In this document: positions 11,213 to 20,472 of the stretch, one piece after another
How the letters are laid out: each line of letters opens with the position of its first letter
Position numbering within the stretch: the stretch's first letter is position 1
Source of the DNA: Alloalcanivorax marinus
GTDB taxonomy: Bacteria > Pseudomonadota > Gammaproteobacteria > Pseudomonadales > Alcanivoracaceae
Direction: 5' to 3'
Assembly: GCF_016906305.1 (NCBI RefSeq)
Contig: NZ_JADDOL010000002.1
Location: 242,421 to 306,420, forward strand
Length of the DNA stretch: 64,000 bases
Notes under the pieces: generated by a model
Database searches by the model: none
What the model saw: the letters and a program-made list of their open reading frames with translations, nothing else
Told to the model about the DNA's origin: nothing
Made by a program: the position numbers and the translations under genes

Positions 11213-12862
11213 TCAATACCGCGATCGGCCGCGGGAAACCTTGAAATCCTCGAGAATCATCTCGGCCCCCTTCTCGCCAATCATGGTCGCCGGCTGATGA
11301 GTATTTCCGCCCACCAGGGTCGGCATAACGGAAGCATCAACCACCCGCAGGGACCGGAGGCCATGCACGCGCAGTCGGGGATCGACCACCGCCATTGGAT
11401 CCAACCCCATCTTACAGGTACCTACAGGGTGGTAGGCCGACTCGCCGCTACGCCTCACCCATCTGGCGAGGTCTTCGTCACTGCGCAGCGTCGGTCCCGG
11501 CGATATCTCGACCTCGTGGTGAGACGCGAAAGCCGGCTGCTCCAGAATCCTGCGGACTAAACGCACCCCCCGAACGAGTCTCTCGACATCGGCGGGCTCA
11601 GCCATATAATTGGGGTCTATCAGCGGTGCCGCGAAGGGATCGGCACTGTGCAAACCGACGTGGCCGCGCGACAAAGGCCGGAGCCCATAAATCATCACGA
11701 TGTAACCATAACCGCTCATCGCGGTCTTCATATCCCGCCCGTGATCAGCGTACAGCATCGGCCCGAAATGCAGTTGCAAGTCGGGGATCGGCTCTTCCGC
11801 ACGGGAACGAATAAACCCACCGGCCTCGGCGCCGTTACTCGACAGTAAACCGCGACGACCGCTCAGATACTGCAGCAGGGCCCGAAGGCCCTTGAACCAG
11901 TAGCTCGGATGCATGGAAATGCTCTGGCGGTCGCGCGCTCTAACACGCACGAACACGTCGATGTGATCCTGCAGATTCCGTCCCACGCCCTCCAGCTCAT
12001 GACGCAATTCAATCCCGTGCCGGGACAGTTCACCGCGCGGCCCGATTCCAGAAAGCATCAGCAGCTGCGGAGAATTAAACGCGCCGCCGCAGAGAACTAC
12101 TTCGCGCCGGGCACGGACCTGAGCCAGCCCCTTCCCGCTCCGATATTCGACACCGGTGGCATGGCCGCCCTGGAGCAACACACGCGTGACGTGCGCTCCG
12201 CTGCGGACAGTCAGGTTGGACCGAAACGCCGCGGGTTCGAGATAGGCACGCGCATTGCTACAGCGCGCGCCGTCCTTCTGATAAACATAGTAGTAGCCCA
12301 CGCCTTCCTGCTCACGTCCGTTGAAATCCGGGTTGCGCCGGTGGCCCGCCTGCATCGCCGCCTTGACGAACGCCGTGCTTAGCGGATTGGTATAGCGGCG
12401 CTCGGCAACATTAAGCGGGCCACCCCGACCATGAAACGCCGTTTCAAGAGCCGCCAACTCCGGCTCGAAATGTTCGGATCTTCGGAAGTAAGGCAACACA
12501 TCGGCATACGACCACCCCTCGCAACCGAGCCGTGCCCACTCGTCGTAGTCCCGGGCATGTCCGCGAATGTAGACCTGCGCGTTCATGCCGCTGGACCCGC
12601 CGACCATCTTGCCTCGTGGCTGATATAAGGCACGGCCATACATGTGCCGTTGCGGCTCGGTATTGAACTGCCAGTTAACGCGACGACTGAAGATCAGCTG
12701 CAGAAAGCCCAGCGGCATATTCACGAACGGATTGCGGCGACTCTCCGGACCGGCCTCAAGCAACAGCACCGAATGGCGGCCGCATTCGGATAGACGGTTG
12801 GCGACGACGCATCCGGCCGAGCCCGCCCCAACCACGACATAATCGAACTGTTCGGATGACAT
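11213..12862 (-). CDS. alkJ: GMC-family alcohol dehydrogenase, AlkJ-like
   Basis: A 549-residue flavoprotein of the glucose-methanol-choline family. The N-terminus FDYVVVGAGSAGCVVANRLSE is the FAD-binding motif; GGSSGMNAQVYIRG and the later GGAFNSPQLLMLSGIG are the two GMC signatures, and YHPVGTCKMG near the C-terminus carries the active-site His. In the alk pathway AlkJ oxidises medium and long-chain alcohols to aldehydes and feeds electrons to the respiratory chain. An upstream TTG at 12883 overlaps the P450 stop, but ATG at 12862 has a GGAG site 4-8 bases ahead and fits homologues better. Position directly after cyp153 supports oxidation of the P450 product. Confidence 0.87.
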   Translation of the reverse strand: MSSEQFDYVVVGAGSAGCVVANRLSECGRHSVLLLEAGPESRRNPFVNMPLGFLQLIFSRRVNWQFNTEPQRHMYGRALYQPRGKMVGGSSGMNAQVYIRGHARDYDEWARLGCEGWSYADVLPYFRRSEHFEPELAALETAFHGRGGPLNVAERRYTNPLSTAFVKAAMQAGHRRNPDFNGREQEGVGYYYVYQKDGARCSNARAYLEPAAFRSNLTVRSGAHVTRVLLQGGHATGVEYRSGKGLAQVRARREVVLCGGAFNSPQLLMLSGIGPRGELSRHGIELRHELEGVGRNLQDHIDVFVRVRARDRQSISMHPSYWFKGLRALLQYLSGRRGLLSSNGAEAGGFIRSRAEEPIPDLQLHFGPMLYADHGRDMKTAMSGYGYIVMIYGLRPLSRGHVGLHSADPFAAPLIDPNYMAEPADVERLVRGVRLVRRILEQPAFASHHEVEISPGPTLRSDEDLARWVRRSGESAYHPVGTCKMGLDPMAVVDPRLRVHGLRSLRVVDASVMPTLVGGNTHQPATMIGEKGAEMILEDFKVSRGRSRY

Positions 12863-12879
12863 CGGCTCCGGACGTGAAT

Positions 12880-14292
12880 TCAATTTTTTGCGGTCAACTT
12901 GACCATTAGCTTGGAATAGCCCCGCACAAAGTTGGACTGCACACGCTCGGGCTCACCCACGACCTCTATGTTATCAAAGCGCTTGAGTAACTCTTCCCAC
13001 AAAATCCGCAATTGCAACTCAGCCAGACGGTTGCCCATGCAACGGTGAATGCCGTAGCCAAAGGAAATATGATTCCGCGCGTCCTTTCGATCAATAATAA
13101 GCTGGTCGGGATTTTCGAACTTTCGTTCGTCTCTATTACCGGAGGCATACCACATCAACACGCGGTCCCCTTTCTTAATGGTCTGACCACGCAGCTCCAC
13201 GTCCTGCGTGGCAACCCGGCGCATGTGCGCGAGTGGAGTTTGCCAGCGGATAATTTCCGAAACCATGTTCGGAATCAATTCCGGGTTTTTCTTCAGCTTG
13301 ATGAATTCCTCGGGGAACTGATTCAGGGCCAGCACACCGCCGCTCATGGAGTTGCGGGTGGTGTCATTGCCGCCAACAATCAGCAGCGCCAGGTTGCCGA
13401 TAAACTCCATCGGACGGTTAATCAAATCCCGGGTATCCTCGTTACTCTGTAGCATGCTGATCAAGTCGAAACCCGGAGGCTCGCCAGCCTTGCGTCGTGC
13501 CTCCTTGTCTCGCCAAAGCCTCGAGAATGACCAGGCCATGTCCGCGGCATCGTCAAACATGATGTCTTCGTCGGTAAACTCGCCACCAGTCGCCGAAGAT
13601 GCTCCGGACAGTCGGTCCGACCAATCAACCAGCTTGTGACGCTGCTCGTAAGGGAAATCCAGCAACGTTGCCAACATACGCCCGGTCAACTCCTTGGACA
13701 CTGCCGGCACCCAGTTGAAAGCCTTGTCCAGGGGCAGACTGTCGAGCACCTCGGCGGCGCGCTGCCGGATCAGCCCCTCCATTTCCTTGAGATTCTGGGG
13801 TGCCACCACACCTTGGACCGCCCGGCGTTGCACATCATGTTTTGGCGGATCCATGGCGATAAACATTTCCACCGACAACCCTTCCGGAGGATCACCCAGA
13901 ATGATTTGTGGCTCGGAGGAAAAGAGCTCGTGATTCTTATCGACGAACAAAATGTCTTCATAGCGTGTCACCGACCAGAATGGCCCGAACTGGCTGCTTT
14001 TCTGGAAGTGCACCGGTGCCTCATCACGTAACCGCTTGAAATAGGCACCCCACTGATCTTGCCGATACAGAAAAGGGTTGCTGGTGTCAATATCCTCAAG
14101 TGCCAGGGTATTGACGTCAGGCACGGGCTGTTCGAGAAACTTGACCTGTGGGCGTGTTGACCCCAGTGCCTTTTTCTTCGCTTTCATCAGAGATTTGAGT
14201 GCCTTGATCTGTAAGTGCATAGGCACCAATCTCGATGTGGCATTAATCATCTTTGTTTGCATGGCATCGTTCGTGCCTGACTTGGTTGACAT
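12880..14292 (-). CDS. Cytochrome P450 CYP153, alkane terminal hydroxylase
   Basis: A 470-residue soluble class I P450 strongly resembling CYP153A, which hydroxylates n-alkanes (about C5-C16) at the terminal carbon. Diagnostic stretches are DPPKHDVQRRAV, the I-helix LIVGGNDTTRNSMSGGV, EIIRWQTPLAHMRR for the ExxR region, and the haem loop FGYGIHRCMGNRLAE with the Cys ligand near residue 418. The N-terminal about 45 residues form a basic helix (QIKALKSLMKAKKKAL), as in other family members. It is co-transcribed with ferredoxin (12 bp upstream), AlkJ and ferredoxin reductase, the same order as in Alcanivorax cyp153 operons. A decayed second copy of its 3' end occurs near 30.3 kb. Confidence 0.94.
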   Translation of the reverse strand: MSTKSGTNDAMQTKMINATSRLVPMHLQIKALKSLMKAKKKALGSTRPQVKFLEQPVPDVNTLALEDIDTSNPFLYRQDQWGAYFKRLRDEAPVHFQKSSQFGPFWSVTRYEDILFVDKNHELFSSEPQIILGDPPEGLSVEMFIAMDPPKHDVQRRAVQGVVAPQNLKEMEGLIRQRAAEVLDSLPLDKAFNWVPAVSKELTGRMLATLLDFPYEQRHKLVDWSDRLSGASSATGGEFTDEDIMFDDAADMAWSFSRLWRDKEARRKAGEPPGFDLISMLQSNEDTRDLINRPMEFIGNLALLIVGGNDTTRNSMSGGVLALNQFPEEFIKLKKNPELIPNMVSEIIRWQTPLAHMRRVATQDVELRGQTIKKGDRVLMWYASGNRDERKFENPDQLIIDRKDARNHISFGYGIHRCMGNRLAELQLRILWEELLKRFDNIEVVGEPERVQSNFVRGYSKLMVKLTAKN

Positions 14293-14304
14293 GGTGACCT
14301 CCCG

Positions 14305-14625
14305 CTACATCTGAAATTCAGGCAACAGAACGGTCATACCGTCCATCGCCTCAGTGGTTCGAATCTGACAGCCCAGCCGAGAAGTTTCTGCCCGCTCCGG
14401 AGTCATGGACAACATCTGCTCTTCAGCATCATTTATTTCCCCGGTCTTTCCGAACCATTCATCGGTCACTATCACGTGGCAGGTGCCGCAGGCGCATTCC
14501 CCACCGCAGTCTCCGTCGATGCCGGGCACAGCGTTATTAACAGCAACCTGCATCAGCGAGGAACCAGATTCAAACTCGGCAATGTGCTCGGTACTGTCAT
14601 GCTCAATGAACGTAATCTTACCCAA
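14305..14625 (-). CDS. [2Fe-2S] ferredoxin
   Basis: A 106-residue adrenodoxin/putidaredoxin-type ferredoxin that shuttles electrons from the reductase to CYP153. The cluster ligands are Cys40, Cys46, Cys49 and Cys86 in the spacing C-x5-C-x2-C-x36-C typical for P450 partners; Cys44 is extra and non-ligating. It is the first gene of the operon and starts 62 bp from a pair of direct repeats that probably bind the divergent AraC-type regulator. Length and fold motifs are complete. Confidence 0.95.
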   Translation of the reverse strand: MGKITFIEHDSTEHIAEFESGSSLMQVAVNNAVPGIDGDCGGECACGTCHVIVTDEWFGKTGEINDAEEQMLSMTPERAETSRLGCQIRTTEAMDGMTVLLPEFQM

Positions 14626-14686
14626 GACCTTTCTCCAGCAAGTAACTTAATGACTGCATCGTGGTTGTTGATTCGCTTGCCGGGGA

Positions 14687-14722
14687 GGTCATTTATTGAC
14701 ACACTGGGGTCATTTAAAGACA
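14687..14722. promoter_or_regulatory. Tandem AraC-type operator in the fdx/araC intergenic region
   Basis: Two direct repeats, GGTCATTTATTGACA (14687-14701) and GGTCATTTAAAGACA (14708-14722), start exactly 21 bp apart, two helical turns, which is the usual layout for AraC/XylS dimers. They lie between the divergent fdx and araC genes. A second copy with the same 21-bp period occurs at 30443-30478 beside a decayed cyp153 fragment, so the element travels with cyp153. Most likely it serves leftward activation of fdx-cyp153-alkJ-reductase; it may also affect araC, whose start is only 26 bp away. Binding is inferred. Confidence 0.7.
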
Positions 14723-14748
14723 GGCATGCCTATCAACGGACCGTATCA

Positions 14749-15813
14749 ATGACACAGCAGAAGGGTGAACCGAAAGCTTCGGAAGGCGGCATTCCGTCGA
14801 ACTATTCACGACTTATTGCCCGCGAGCTGGACTTAACCGTCAGCCAGCTACCCTCGTTGCTGCAAGGTACCGGTCTCGGTATCGCGCAATTTCTGGGCGA
14901 GGACAGTCTGCTCACGCCAGCTCACCAGGTGCGGATTTTACGCAATGCACTGGCGTTGTCGGGCCAGTTTGAGTTCGGCTTACGGCTGGGTAAGCGTCTG
15001 ACCCCGGCGACCCACGGCGCCATCGGTTTTGCCGCCTCGAGCAGTCCGGACCTGCTCACCGCGCTACAGGCGATTCAGACATTCCTACCTACTCGCGCAA
15101 GCATCGTCGAGCTACACCTGCAGGAAGCTGAAGAACACCTGGAATGCCGACTGGACTTCCAAGTGCCGCTGGACGCGGATATCGAGCGTTGCCTGGCGGA
15201 TACCATGATCGTGGTGCTGCTTGAATTCGGCGAGTTCGTTGTCGGTCGCCCACTACATGAGGCTGAAATTTGTTTTACCCACCGGACACCTGAGTACCAC
15301 GCGATGTACTCGGACTACTTGCCCGGTCGCATTCGTTTTGGCTCCGATAAGTTCACACTAAAACTGCCGATGGCACTGTGCCTGGAACCGAACGCCTCCG
15401 CCAATCATGAAAATTACCGCCTGGCTCTTGAGCAATGTGAATCAATGCTTGCCGAGCTTCAGAACCACAAGCCCAGCTACCAGACCCGGCTTAAGAAGAT
15501 GATGCTATCGAGACCCCCCGGTTCGCTCAGCGAAGACGAAGCAGCGGCCTCCCTTTTCATGAGCAAACGCACTCTCGCTCGCAAGCTCAAGGAGGAAAAC
15601 AGTAGTTTTAGGAAAATTCGTGACGAAATCCTATCCCGGCAAGCGATCAGCTACCTGTGTGACAGCAAGCTTTCGATCGAAGCCATCGCCGCGTTGATGA
15701 ACTATCATGACGGAGCCAATTTCAGGCGTGCCTTCAAGCGCTGGTTCGGTCTTTCGCCCGATCAGTACCGGCAGCACGCCGGTTCCCGGCACACTCTACC
15801 CCCTGCCCCCTAG
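14749..15813 (+). CDS. AraC-family regulator of the CYP153 operon
   Basis: A 354-residue regulator with an N-terminal ligand-binding domain of the Arabinose_bd type (NYSRLIARELDL through about residue 215) and a C-terminal double helix-turn-helix (AASLFMSKRTLARKL, then SIEAIAALMNYHDGANFRRAFKRWFG). The same regulator type sits divergent to cyp153 operons in Alcanivorax, where AraC proteins respond to alkanes or their oxidation products. Homology supports ATG at 14749 although no good ribosome site is visible; an upstream in-frame ATG at 14650 would add residues not seen in the family. It is followed by a weak hairpin at 15867-15887. Confidence 0.88.
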   Translation: MTQQKGEPKASEGGIPSNYSRLIARELDLTVSQLPSLLQGTGLGIAQFLGEDSLLTPAHQVRILRNALALSGQFEFGLRLGKRLTPATHGAIGFAASSSPDLLTALQAIQTFLPTRASIVELHLQEAEEHLECRLDFQVPLDADIERCLADTMIVVLLEFGEFVVGRPLHEAEICFTHRTPEYHAMYSDYLPGRIRFGSDKFTLKLPMALCLEPNASANHENYRLALEQCESMLAELQNHKPSYQTRLKKMMLSRPPGSLSEDEAAASLFMSKRTLARKLKEENSSFRKIRDEILSRQAISYLCDSKLSIEAIAALMNYHDGANFRRAFKRWFGLSPDQYRQHAGSRHTLPPAP

Positions 15814-15866
15814 TGGTCCGGTACCACGCTCCGGCATTCCGTTTCCTTTCTTTTGTACCGTATCTC

Positions 15867-15887
15867 GACCGGCCTTTCCCGCCGGTC
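15867..15887 (+). terminator. Weak hairpin after araC
   Basis: GACCGGC and GCCGGTC pair around a 7-base loop, 54 bases after the araC stop and upstream of the next promoter. There is no T run after it, so it is at best a weak terminator separating araC from the following operon. Confidence 0.3.
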
Positions 15888-15943
15888 TGACGCGATCTGT
15901 TTCCCGGCGCGCGAAGATATCCACTGACTGCTTTTTTCGGGCC

Positions 15944-15973
15944 TTGACATTTGGTCAATCGCCCAAATAAAGT
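15944..15973 (+). promoter_or_regulatory. Promoter with 18-bp palindromic operator, operon ii
   Basis: A perfect -35 box TTGACA (15944-15949) and a -10 like box TAAAGT (15968-15973) are separated by exactly 18 bases, and those bases are an imperfect palindrome TTTGGTCAATCGCCCAAA. An operator filling the spacer is the classic arrangement for repression by a TetR-type dimer. The start codon of the first gene lies 33 bp downstream with a strong AGGAGG site. The arms match those at 35517, 40168 and 52997 in sequence and spacing. Confidence 0.75.
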
Positions 15974-16005
15974 GACTCAACAGTCGAACTACTCAGGAGG
16001 TCGAC

Positions 16006-16938
16006 ATGGTGATCGCGAGCCGCAAGATTGGTTACGATGAAGTCGAACACAGGGATTTGAATTTCGGCATGAGCCCGGAGACGGTGCCGCGCCACTGGTT
16101 CAACAACGATCCGTGGATCACTCACTGGATGAACGCGATCCTGGCCGCGGTGCCGGACGGCGAGCGCTGGGTCATGCAGGCCACGAGTAAGCAACTCGAG
16201 AATCTTCACGATCCGTCAGTGCGCAAAGCCGCGATCAGCTTTATTCGACAGGAACGCTCCCATGCACGGGAGCATGACGCCATGAATGAAGCGATGGTCG
16301 CGCACGGCATTCCAATAGACCGGGCGGAGGCCGTGTTCAAGGCGATCAGAAAGCCCCTTCAACGCTACCTGGGCGGCGCCACCCAGTGCGCCATGGCCGC
16401 GAACTTCGAGCATTTCACGGCCGTGATTTCCCAGGTAATGCTCGATCATCCGGAACTGTGGGACGATACCAGGCAGGAAGTCGCCGCCATGCTGTTCTGG
16501 CACTTCGTGGAGGAGACGGAGCACAAGTCAGTCAGCTTCGACGTGTTCGGAGAGGTAAGCGGGGGCGGCGTCCGCGCTTACGCAATCCGCATGGCGACGC
16601 TCGCTCTGGGTACAGCCCTTTTCCTGCCTCTGGTGCACGGTAACTGGCTGTATTTCCTCTGGAAAGATCGGCAGCTCACGAACATCCCCTCGGCACTGCG
16701 CGCCATTAAGTGGTTGTACTTCGCACCTGGAATCTTCACCCGAGCTTTTGTGATCGATACGCTGCCTTTTCTCTCCCCCCGCTTCCATCCATGGGACGCC
16801 GATAACCGGGAAGTCATCCACGCCTGGAAGCGCGCCTACGAGGAAACCGGTGATGCCCAGCAGGCTTACCAAGCATTCCGGCAATGGCATGACGATAACA
16901 GGCGTGACACAACAGCGGAACGAGTGACGGCGGCGTGA
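16006..16938 (+). CDS. Ferritin-like di-iron protein (PF10118-type 'metal-dependent hydrolase')
   Basis: A 310-residue protein of the family named predicted metal-dependent hydrolase, function unproven. Putative di-iron ligands follow the ferritin-like pattern: Glu53 (GER), Glu83-x2-His86, Glu135 (FEHF) and Glu170-x2-His173, each on a predicted helix. A hydrophobic stretch around 193-215 may contact membrane. It is the first gene of a 12-gene operon and overlaps the next gene by 4 bp. Paralogues at 43577 and 52075 share all these residues. Because it travels with an SDR, a BVMO and an alpha/beta hydrolase, it may be an oxygenase or hydroxylase rather than a hydrolase; that is inference. Confidence 0.75.
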   Translation: MVIASRKIGYDEVEHRDLNFGMSPETVPRHWFNNDPWITHWMNAILAAVPDGERWVMQATSKQLENLHDPSVRKAAISFIRQERSHAREHDAMNEAMVAHGIPIDRAEAVFKAIRKPLQRYLGGATQCAMAANFEHFTAVISQVMLDHPELWDDTRQEVAAMLFWHFVEETEHKSVSFDVFGEVSGGGVRAYAIRMATLALGTALFLPLVHGNWLYFLWKDRQLTNIPSALRAIKWLYFAPGIFTRAFVIDTLPFLSPRFHPWDADNREVIHAWKRAYEETGDAQQAYQAFRQWHDDNRRDTTAERVTAA

Positions 16939-17774
16939 GCGGTGCCAAGCGTAAAACACTGAAACCCTCCGAGGGGGCGGCGGCCCTGGTCACGGGGGCG
17001 GGCAGCGGCATCGGCCGCAGCTTCGCCTATGAGATCGTGCGCCGTGGCGGATCAGTGATCTGCGCGGATATAGACCGCCAGCGCGCCGAGCAAACCGCCA
17101 GCATACTCTCGGAATTGGGCGAAGGTCGGGCTGTCGCCTACCGCTGCGACGTAGGTAGTGAAAAGCAGATGGCCACGCTCGCCGACAAGGCCGAATCGCT
17201 GCTCGGACGGCCAATGACGTTGGTGGTCAATAACGCCGGGGTGGGCGTAGGCGGCCGCATCGGAGAAGTGCCGCTTGGCGATTGGCGCTGGTGCCTCAAA
17301 GTCAATCTTTGGGGCGTCATTCATGGTTGTCACTTCTTCGCACCCAAGCTGCGCGCACTGGGCTACGGCGGCATTGTCAACGTGGCTTCGGCCGCCGGTT
17401 TCGGCGCGGCGCCGGAGATGAGTGCGTATAACGTGACCAAGTCCGCGGTCCTTTCACTCTCCGAAACTCTGGCGGCCGAGCTGACCGGCACCGGCGTGCA
17501 TGTTTCGGCCCTGTGTCCCACCGTGGTACCCACCAACATTCTGGACAAGGCGCGCCTGCCCGAGCACCGCGGCGATTTCGCCCATGCCGCCATGCGCAAG
17601 TGGACCTTCGCCACCAGCGACCAGGTGGCACGCCGGACCCTGGACGCCCTCGATCGAAAGCAACTTTATGTGGTGCCGCAGTTCGACGGGCGTTTCATGT
17701 GGCGGTTCAAGCGCTACGCGCCGCGGCTATACGCTCGCGCGCTGGGCGAGGCGTATCGCCTGGCCGGGGGCTGA
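16935..17774 (+). CDS. Short-chain dehydrogenase/reductase
   Basis: A 279-residue classical SDR. The NAD(P)-binding motif TGAGSGIGRSFA is at about 20-31, NNAG at about 97, and the catalytic Ser, Tyr and Lys are in NVASAAGFGAAPEMSAYNVTKSA. The GTG start overlaps the stop of the di-iron gene (GTGA), implying coupled translation. The C-terminal KRYAPRLYAR resembles the SadH-like SDR group next to monooxygenases in the mycobacterial mymA operon. In this context it probably interconverts a secondary alcohol and a ketone ahead of the BVMO (inference). Confidence 0.88.
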   Translation: MSGAKRKTLKPSEGAAALVTGAGSGIGRSFAYEIVRRGGSVICADIDRQRAEQTASILSELGEGRAVAYRCDVGSEKQMATLADKAESLLGRPMTLVVNNAGVGVGGRIGEVPLGDWRWCLKVNLWGVIHGCHFFAPKLRALGYGGIVNVASAAGFGAAPEMSAYNVTKSAVLSLSETLAAELTGTGVHVSALCPTVVPTNILDKARLPEHRGDFAHAAMRKWTFATSDQVARRTLDALDRKQLYVVPQFDGRFMWRFKRYAPRLYARALGEAYRLAGG

Positions 17775-17794
17775 TATCCGGCAGGAGGCAAATC

Positions 17795-18790
17795 ATGACA
17801 TCATTCTCGGCAAGAGTTGCCGACCGTGGTTTTCGGCTACTGATGAAACGCGAGCCGGCTAGTCCCGACGAGTTGGTGATGCGGTTACGGCGCATCGCCG
17901 CGATGGCCCGCCTGCCGGGCGGGCTGCCGTCCGGAGTCACCGCGCGCAAGACCACCATTGGCAATGAACCGGCCGTACCACCCGGCGTGCCGGCGGTGCG
18001 TGTCAGTCCCAGTCAGCCCACGGCCACCGTGCTGTATCTCCACGGTGGCGCCTTTATCAGTGGCCGTTTCCCTACTTATGCTGAGCTTTGCGGGCAGCTG
18101 GCCAAGAGACTGAACGCACGCGTGTTCTGGATCGACTACCGCCTAGCGCCGGAGGCGGCCTACCCGGCCGCCCTCGACGATGCCCACCATGCCTACAGGG
18201 CGCTGGCCGAGGACTATCCTGACGAGCCGCTGGCCCTGATCGGAGATTCCGCGGGTGGCAACCTCACTCTGGCCACGCTGCTGAGGCTGCGCGATGCGCA
18301 GGCCGCCTCGCCCGATTCCTCCCCCCGCATGCCAGCCTGCGCCGTGTCGATCTCACCCGGCGCCGATGCGGTTGGCGATACACCGTCGCGCCAGGCCAAC
18401 GCGGCCAGCGATGCCATGCTGACTCCACGCATGATCAAGATGGCCACCGATCTGTATCTGGCCGGCCATGATCCCCGGGATCCCTATGTCTCACCGATAT
18501 ACGGCGATTTCCGTGGCCTGCCGCCTCTTATGCTCACTGTGAGCGAATCCGAGGCCCTCCGTGATGATGCCTATCGGGTAGCGCACCGTGCGCGCCAGGC
18601 CGGCGTGGCCGTGACCCTGCGCGCCCGCTGGAATATGCCACATGTGTGGCCGGTGTTTCATTCCATGTTGCCGGAGGCGCGCCAGGACGTTACCGAAATA
18701 GTCGGCTTTATGCGCCGGCATTTGTCGGCGCCCGTAGCATGCACCCGGGCCGTGGCACGGACGAAACTGCGCCTCGCGCATAGCGGCTAA
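17795..18790 (+). CDS. Alpha/beta hydrolase, hormone-sensitive-lipase (LipR-like) family
   Basis: A 331-residue esterase. The HSL-family oxyanion motif HGGAF at about 77, nucleophile elbow GDSAGG at about 147-152, an acidic residue in SESEALRDD and the His of NMPHVWPVF complete the catalytic triad. ATG at 17795 follows AGGAGG with good spacing. The series SDR, HSL esterase, flavin monooxygenase recalls the mycobacterial sadH-lipR-mymA genes. The likely role is to hydrolyse the ester made by the adjacent Baeyer-Villiger enzyme to an acid and an alcohol (inference from context). Confidence 0.87.
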   Translation: MTSFSARVADRGFRLLMKREPASPDELVMRLRRIAAMARLPGGLPSGVTARKTTIGNEPAVPPGVPAVRVSPSQPTATVLYLHGGAFISGRFPTYAELCGQLAKRLNARVFWIDYRLAPEAAYPAALDDAHHAYRALAEDYPDEPLALIGDSAGGNLTLATLLRLRDAQAASPDSSPRMPACAVSISPGADAVGDTPSRQANAASDAMLTPRMIKMATDLYLAGHDPRDPYVSPIYGDFRGLPPLMLTVSESEALRDDAYRVAHRARQAGVAVTLRARWNMPHVWPVFHSMLPEARQDVTEIVGFMRRHLSAPVACTRAVARTKLRLAHSG

Positions 18791-18822
18791 GCGGCCTGCT
18801 AAAAACTGGAAGGAGGACCACT

Positions 18823-20472
18823 ATGAATGTCGCGGAGGACCGGATTCAACAAAGCCGTCGTGGCCAGCGGGCGCCGCGCCACGGGAGCGCTGAACCCGAC
18901 CACGAGATTTTGATCATCGGCGCCGGCTTCGCCGGAATGGGCGCGGCCATCGAGCTTCTCAGCCGCGGCATGAAATCCTTATCGATCATCGAGCGTGCCG
19001 CCGATGTCGGCGGCACCTGGCGCGACAACCGCTACCCCGGCGTGGCGGTGGACATCACTTCTTTCGTCTACTCTTTTTCCTTCGAGCAGAATCCGAACTG
19101 GTCGCGGGTCTTCGCGCCGGGTGACGAGCTGCAGAACTACGCCCGCCGTGTGGCCAGCAAATACGGCCTCTATCCCTACATACGTTTCGGCGTCAGCGTG
19201 AAGCGTGCCGAGTTCGATGAAGGCGAGCACTTGTGGCGGGTGACAACCGACAAGGGATGTGTCACCGCACGCCACCTAGTGTCCGCCACCGGCGGGTTGA
19301 TCTCGCCGAAGATGCCGGATATCGAAGGGGTCGAGGATTTTCAGGGCGAGCGCATGCACACCGCGCGCTGGGACCACGAAGTGGATCTCACCGGCAAGCG
19401 GGTGGCGGTGATCGGTACCGGCGCCACCGCGGTGCAGCTGATTCCCGAAATCGCCCCGCGGGTGGCGCATCTGGATGTCTATCAGCGCACGCCCATCTGG
19501 GTACTCAAGAAACCGGATGTCCGTATGCCCGGCTGGATGCGCACCGTCTTTCGTTGGTCGAGCCTGGCCCAGCAGGGAGTACGTACCACCACCGATGCGC
19601 TGACCGAATCGTTGATGATCATCGCGGCGGTTTACTATCGGCGCTTTCCTTGGCTGGTGCAATGGGCCCAGCGCGCCGGCGTCAACAACATGCGCGAGCA
19701 ATTGCCCGATAACCCGGAGTTATGGGGCAAATTAACCCCGCGATATGGCTTCGGCTGTAAGCGGCCGACATTTTCCAACAACTACTTTTCCACCTTCAGC
19801 CGTAGCAACGTCGATCTGATCACCACCCCTATCCAACGCATCACTCCCAAGGGCATCGAGACCATCGACGGCATTGAGCACGAGATCGATGTGCTGATCC
19901 TGGCGACCGGCTACAAGGTTTTCGAAAAGGGCAATCTGCCCTCCTATGAAGTCGTGGGACGCGGCGGTGTGGATCTGGGCGAATTCTGGGAGCGGAACCG
20001 TTACCAGGCCTATGAGGGCCTGACAGTACCCGGCTACCCCAATCTCTACATCATGCTGGGTCCATACGCGCTGATTGGTTCATCCTATTTCAAAATGGTC
20101 GAGGGTAACGCCATTCACGTGGCGCGCTGCATCCAGGCCGCCCGAAAGCGGGACGCGACTTGCGTGGAGATTCGTCAAGACGTGCACGATCGCTACTTCC
20201 GGAATATCCAACGACGCCAACAAGGGACGGTGTTCCTTAACCACAATTGCGCGGCCTCTAACAGCTATTACTTCGATCATCATGGCGACGCGCCCATGCT
20301 TCGACCTTCTACCTCTTTCGAGATGCTTTGGCGAGCGAAACACCTGCCCATGGCTCATTACCATTTCAAAAAGGCCTATCCGGCAGGATGGCTATCAGAT
20401 GACTCAAGGCTGACGTCCAACAGCAGGCCTTTTCCCGGAGATGATACCGTTGCGGAGGTTATTCGCCGATGA
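18823..20472 (+). CDS. Baeyer-Villiger flavin monooxygenase
   Basis: A 549-residue FAD/NADPH-dependent class B monooxygenase inserting oxygen next to a ketone to yield an ester. Two Rossmann motifs are seen (ILIIGAGFAGMGAA near 29 and VAVIGTGATAVQL near 195), flanking the BVMO fingerprint F-x-G-x3-H-x3-W as FQGERMHTARW. GGTWRDNRYPGVAVD is the common FAD-loop motif. A strong GGAGGA site precedes the start, and the last codons overlap the next gene by 4 bp. Similar enzymes include MymA and cyclohexanone-type BVMOs; the ketone substrate here is unknown, presumably a lipophilic ketone formed by the SDR. Confidence 0.9.
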   Translation: MNVAEDRIQQSRRGQRAPRHGSAEPDHEILIIGAGFAGMGAAIELLSRGMKSLSIIERAADVGGTWRDNRYPGVAVDITSFVYSFSFEQNPNWSRVFAPGDELQNYARRVASKYGLYPYIRFGVSVKRAEFDEGEHLWRVTTDKGCVTARHLVSATGGLISPKMPDIEGVEDFQGERMHTARWDHEVDLTGKRVAVIGTGATAVQLIPEIAPRVAHLDVYQRTPIWVLKKPDVRMPGWMRTVFRWSSLAQQGVRTTTDALTESLMIIAAVYYRRFPWLVQWAQRAGVNNMREQLPDNPELWGKLTPRYGFGCKRPTFSNNYFSTFSRSNVDLITTPIQRITPKGIETIDGIEHEIDVLILATGYKVFEKGNLPSYEVVGRGGVDLGEFWERNRYQAYEGLTVPGYPNLYIMLGPYALIGSSYFKMVEGNAIHVARCIQAARKRDATCVEIRQDVHDRYFRNIQRRQQGTVFLNHNCAASNSYYFDHHGDAPMLRPSTSFEMLWRAKHLPMAHYHFKKAYPAGWLSDDSRLTSNSRPFPGDDTVAEVIRR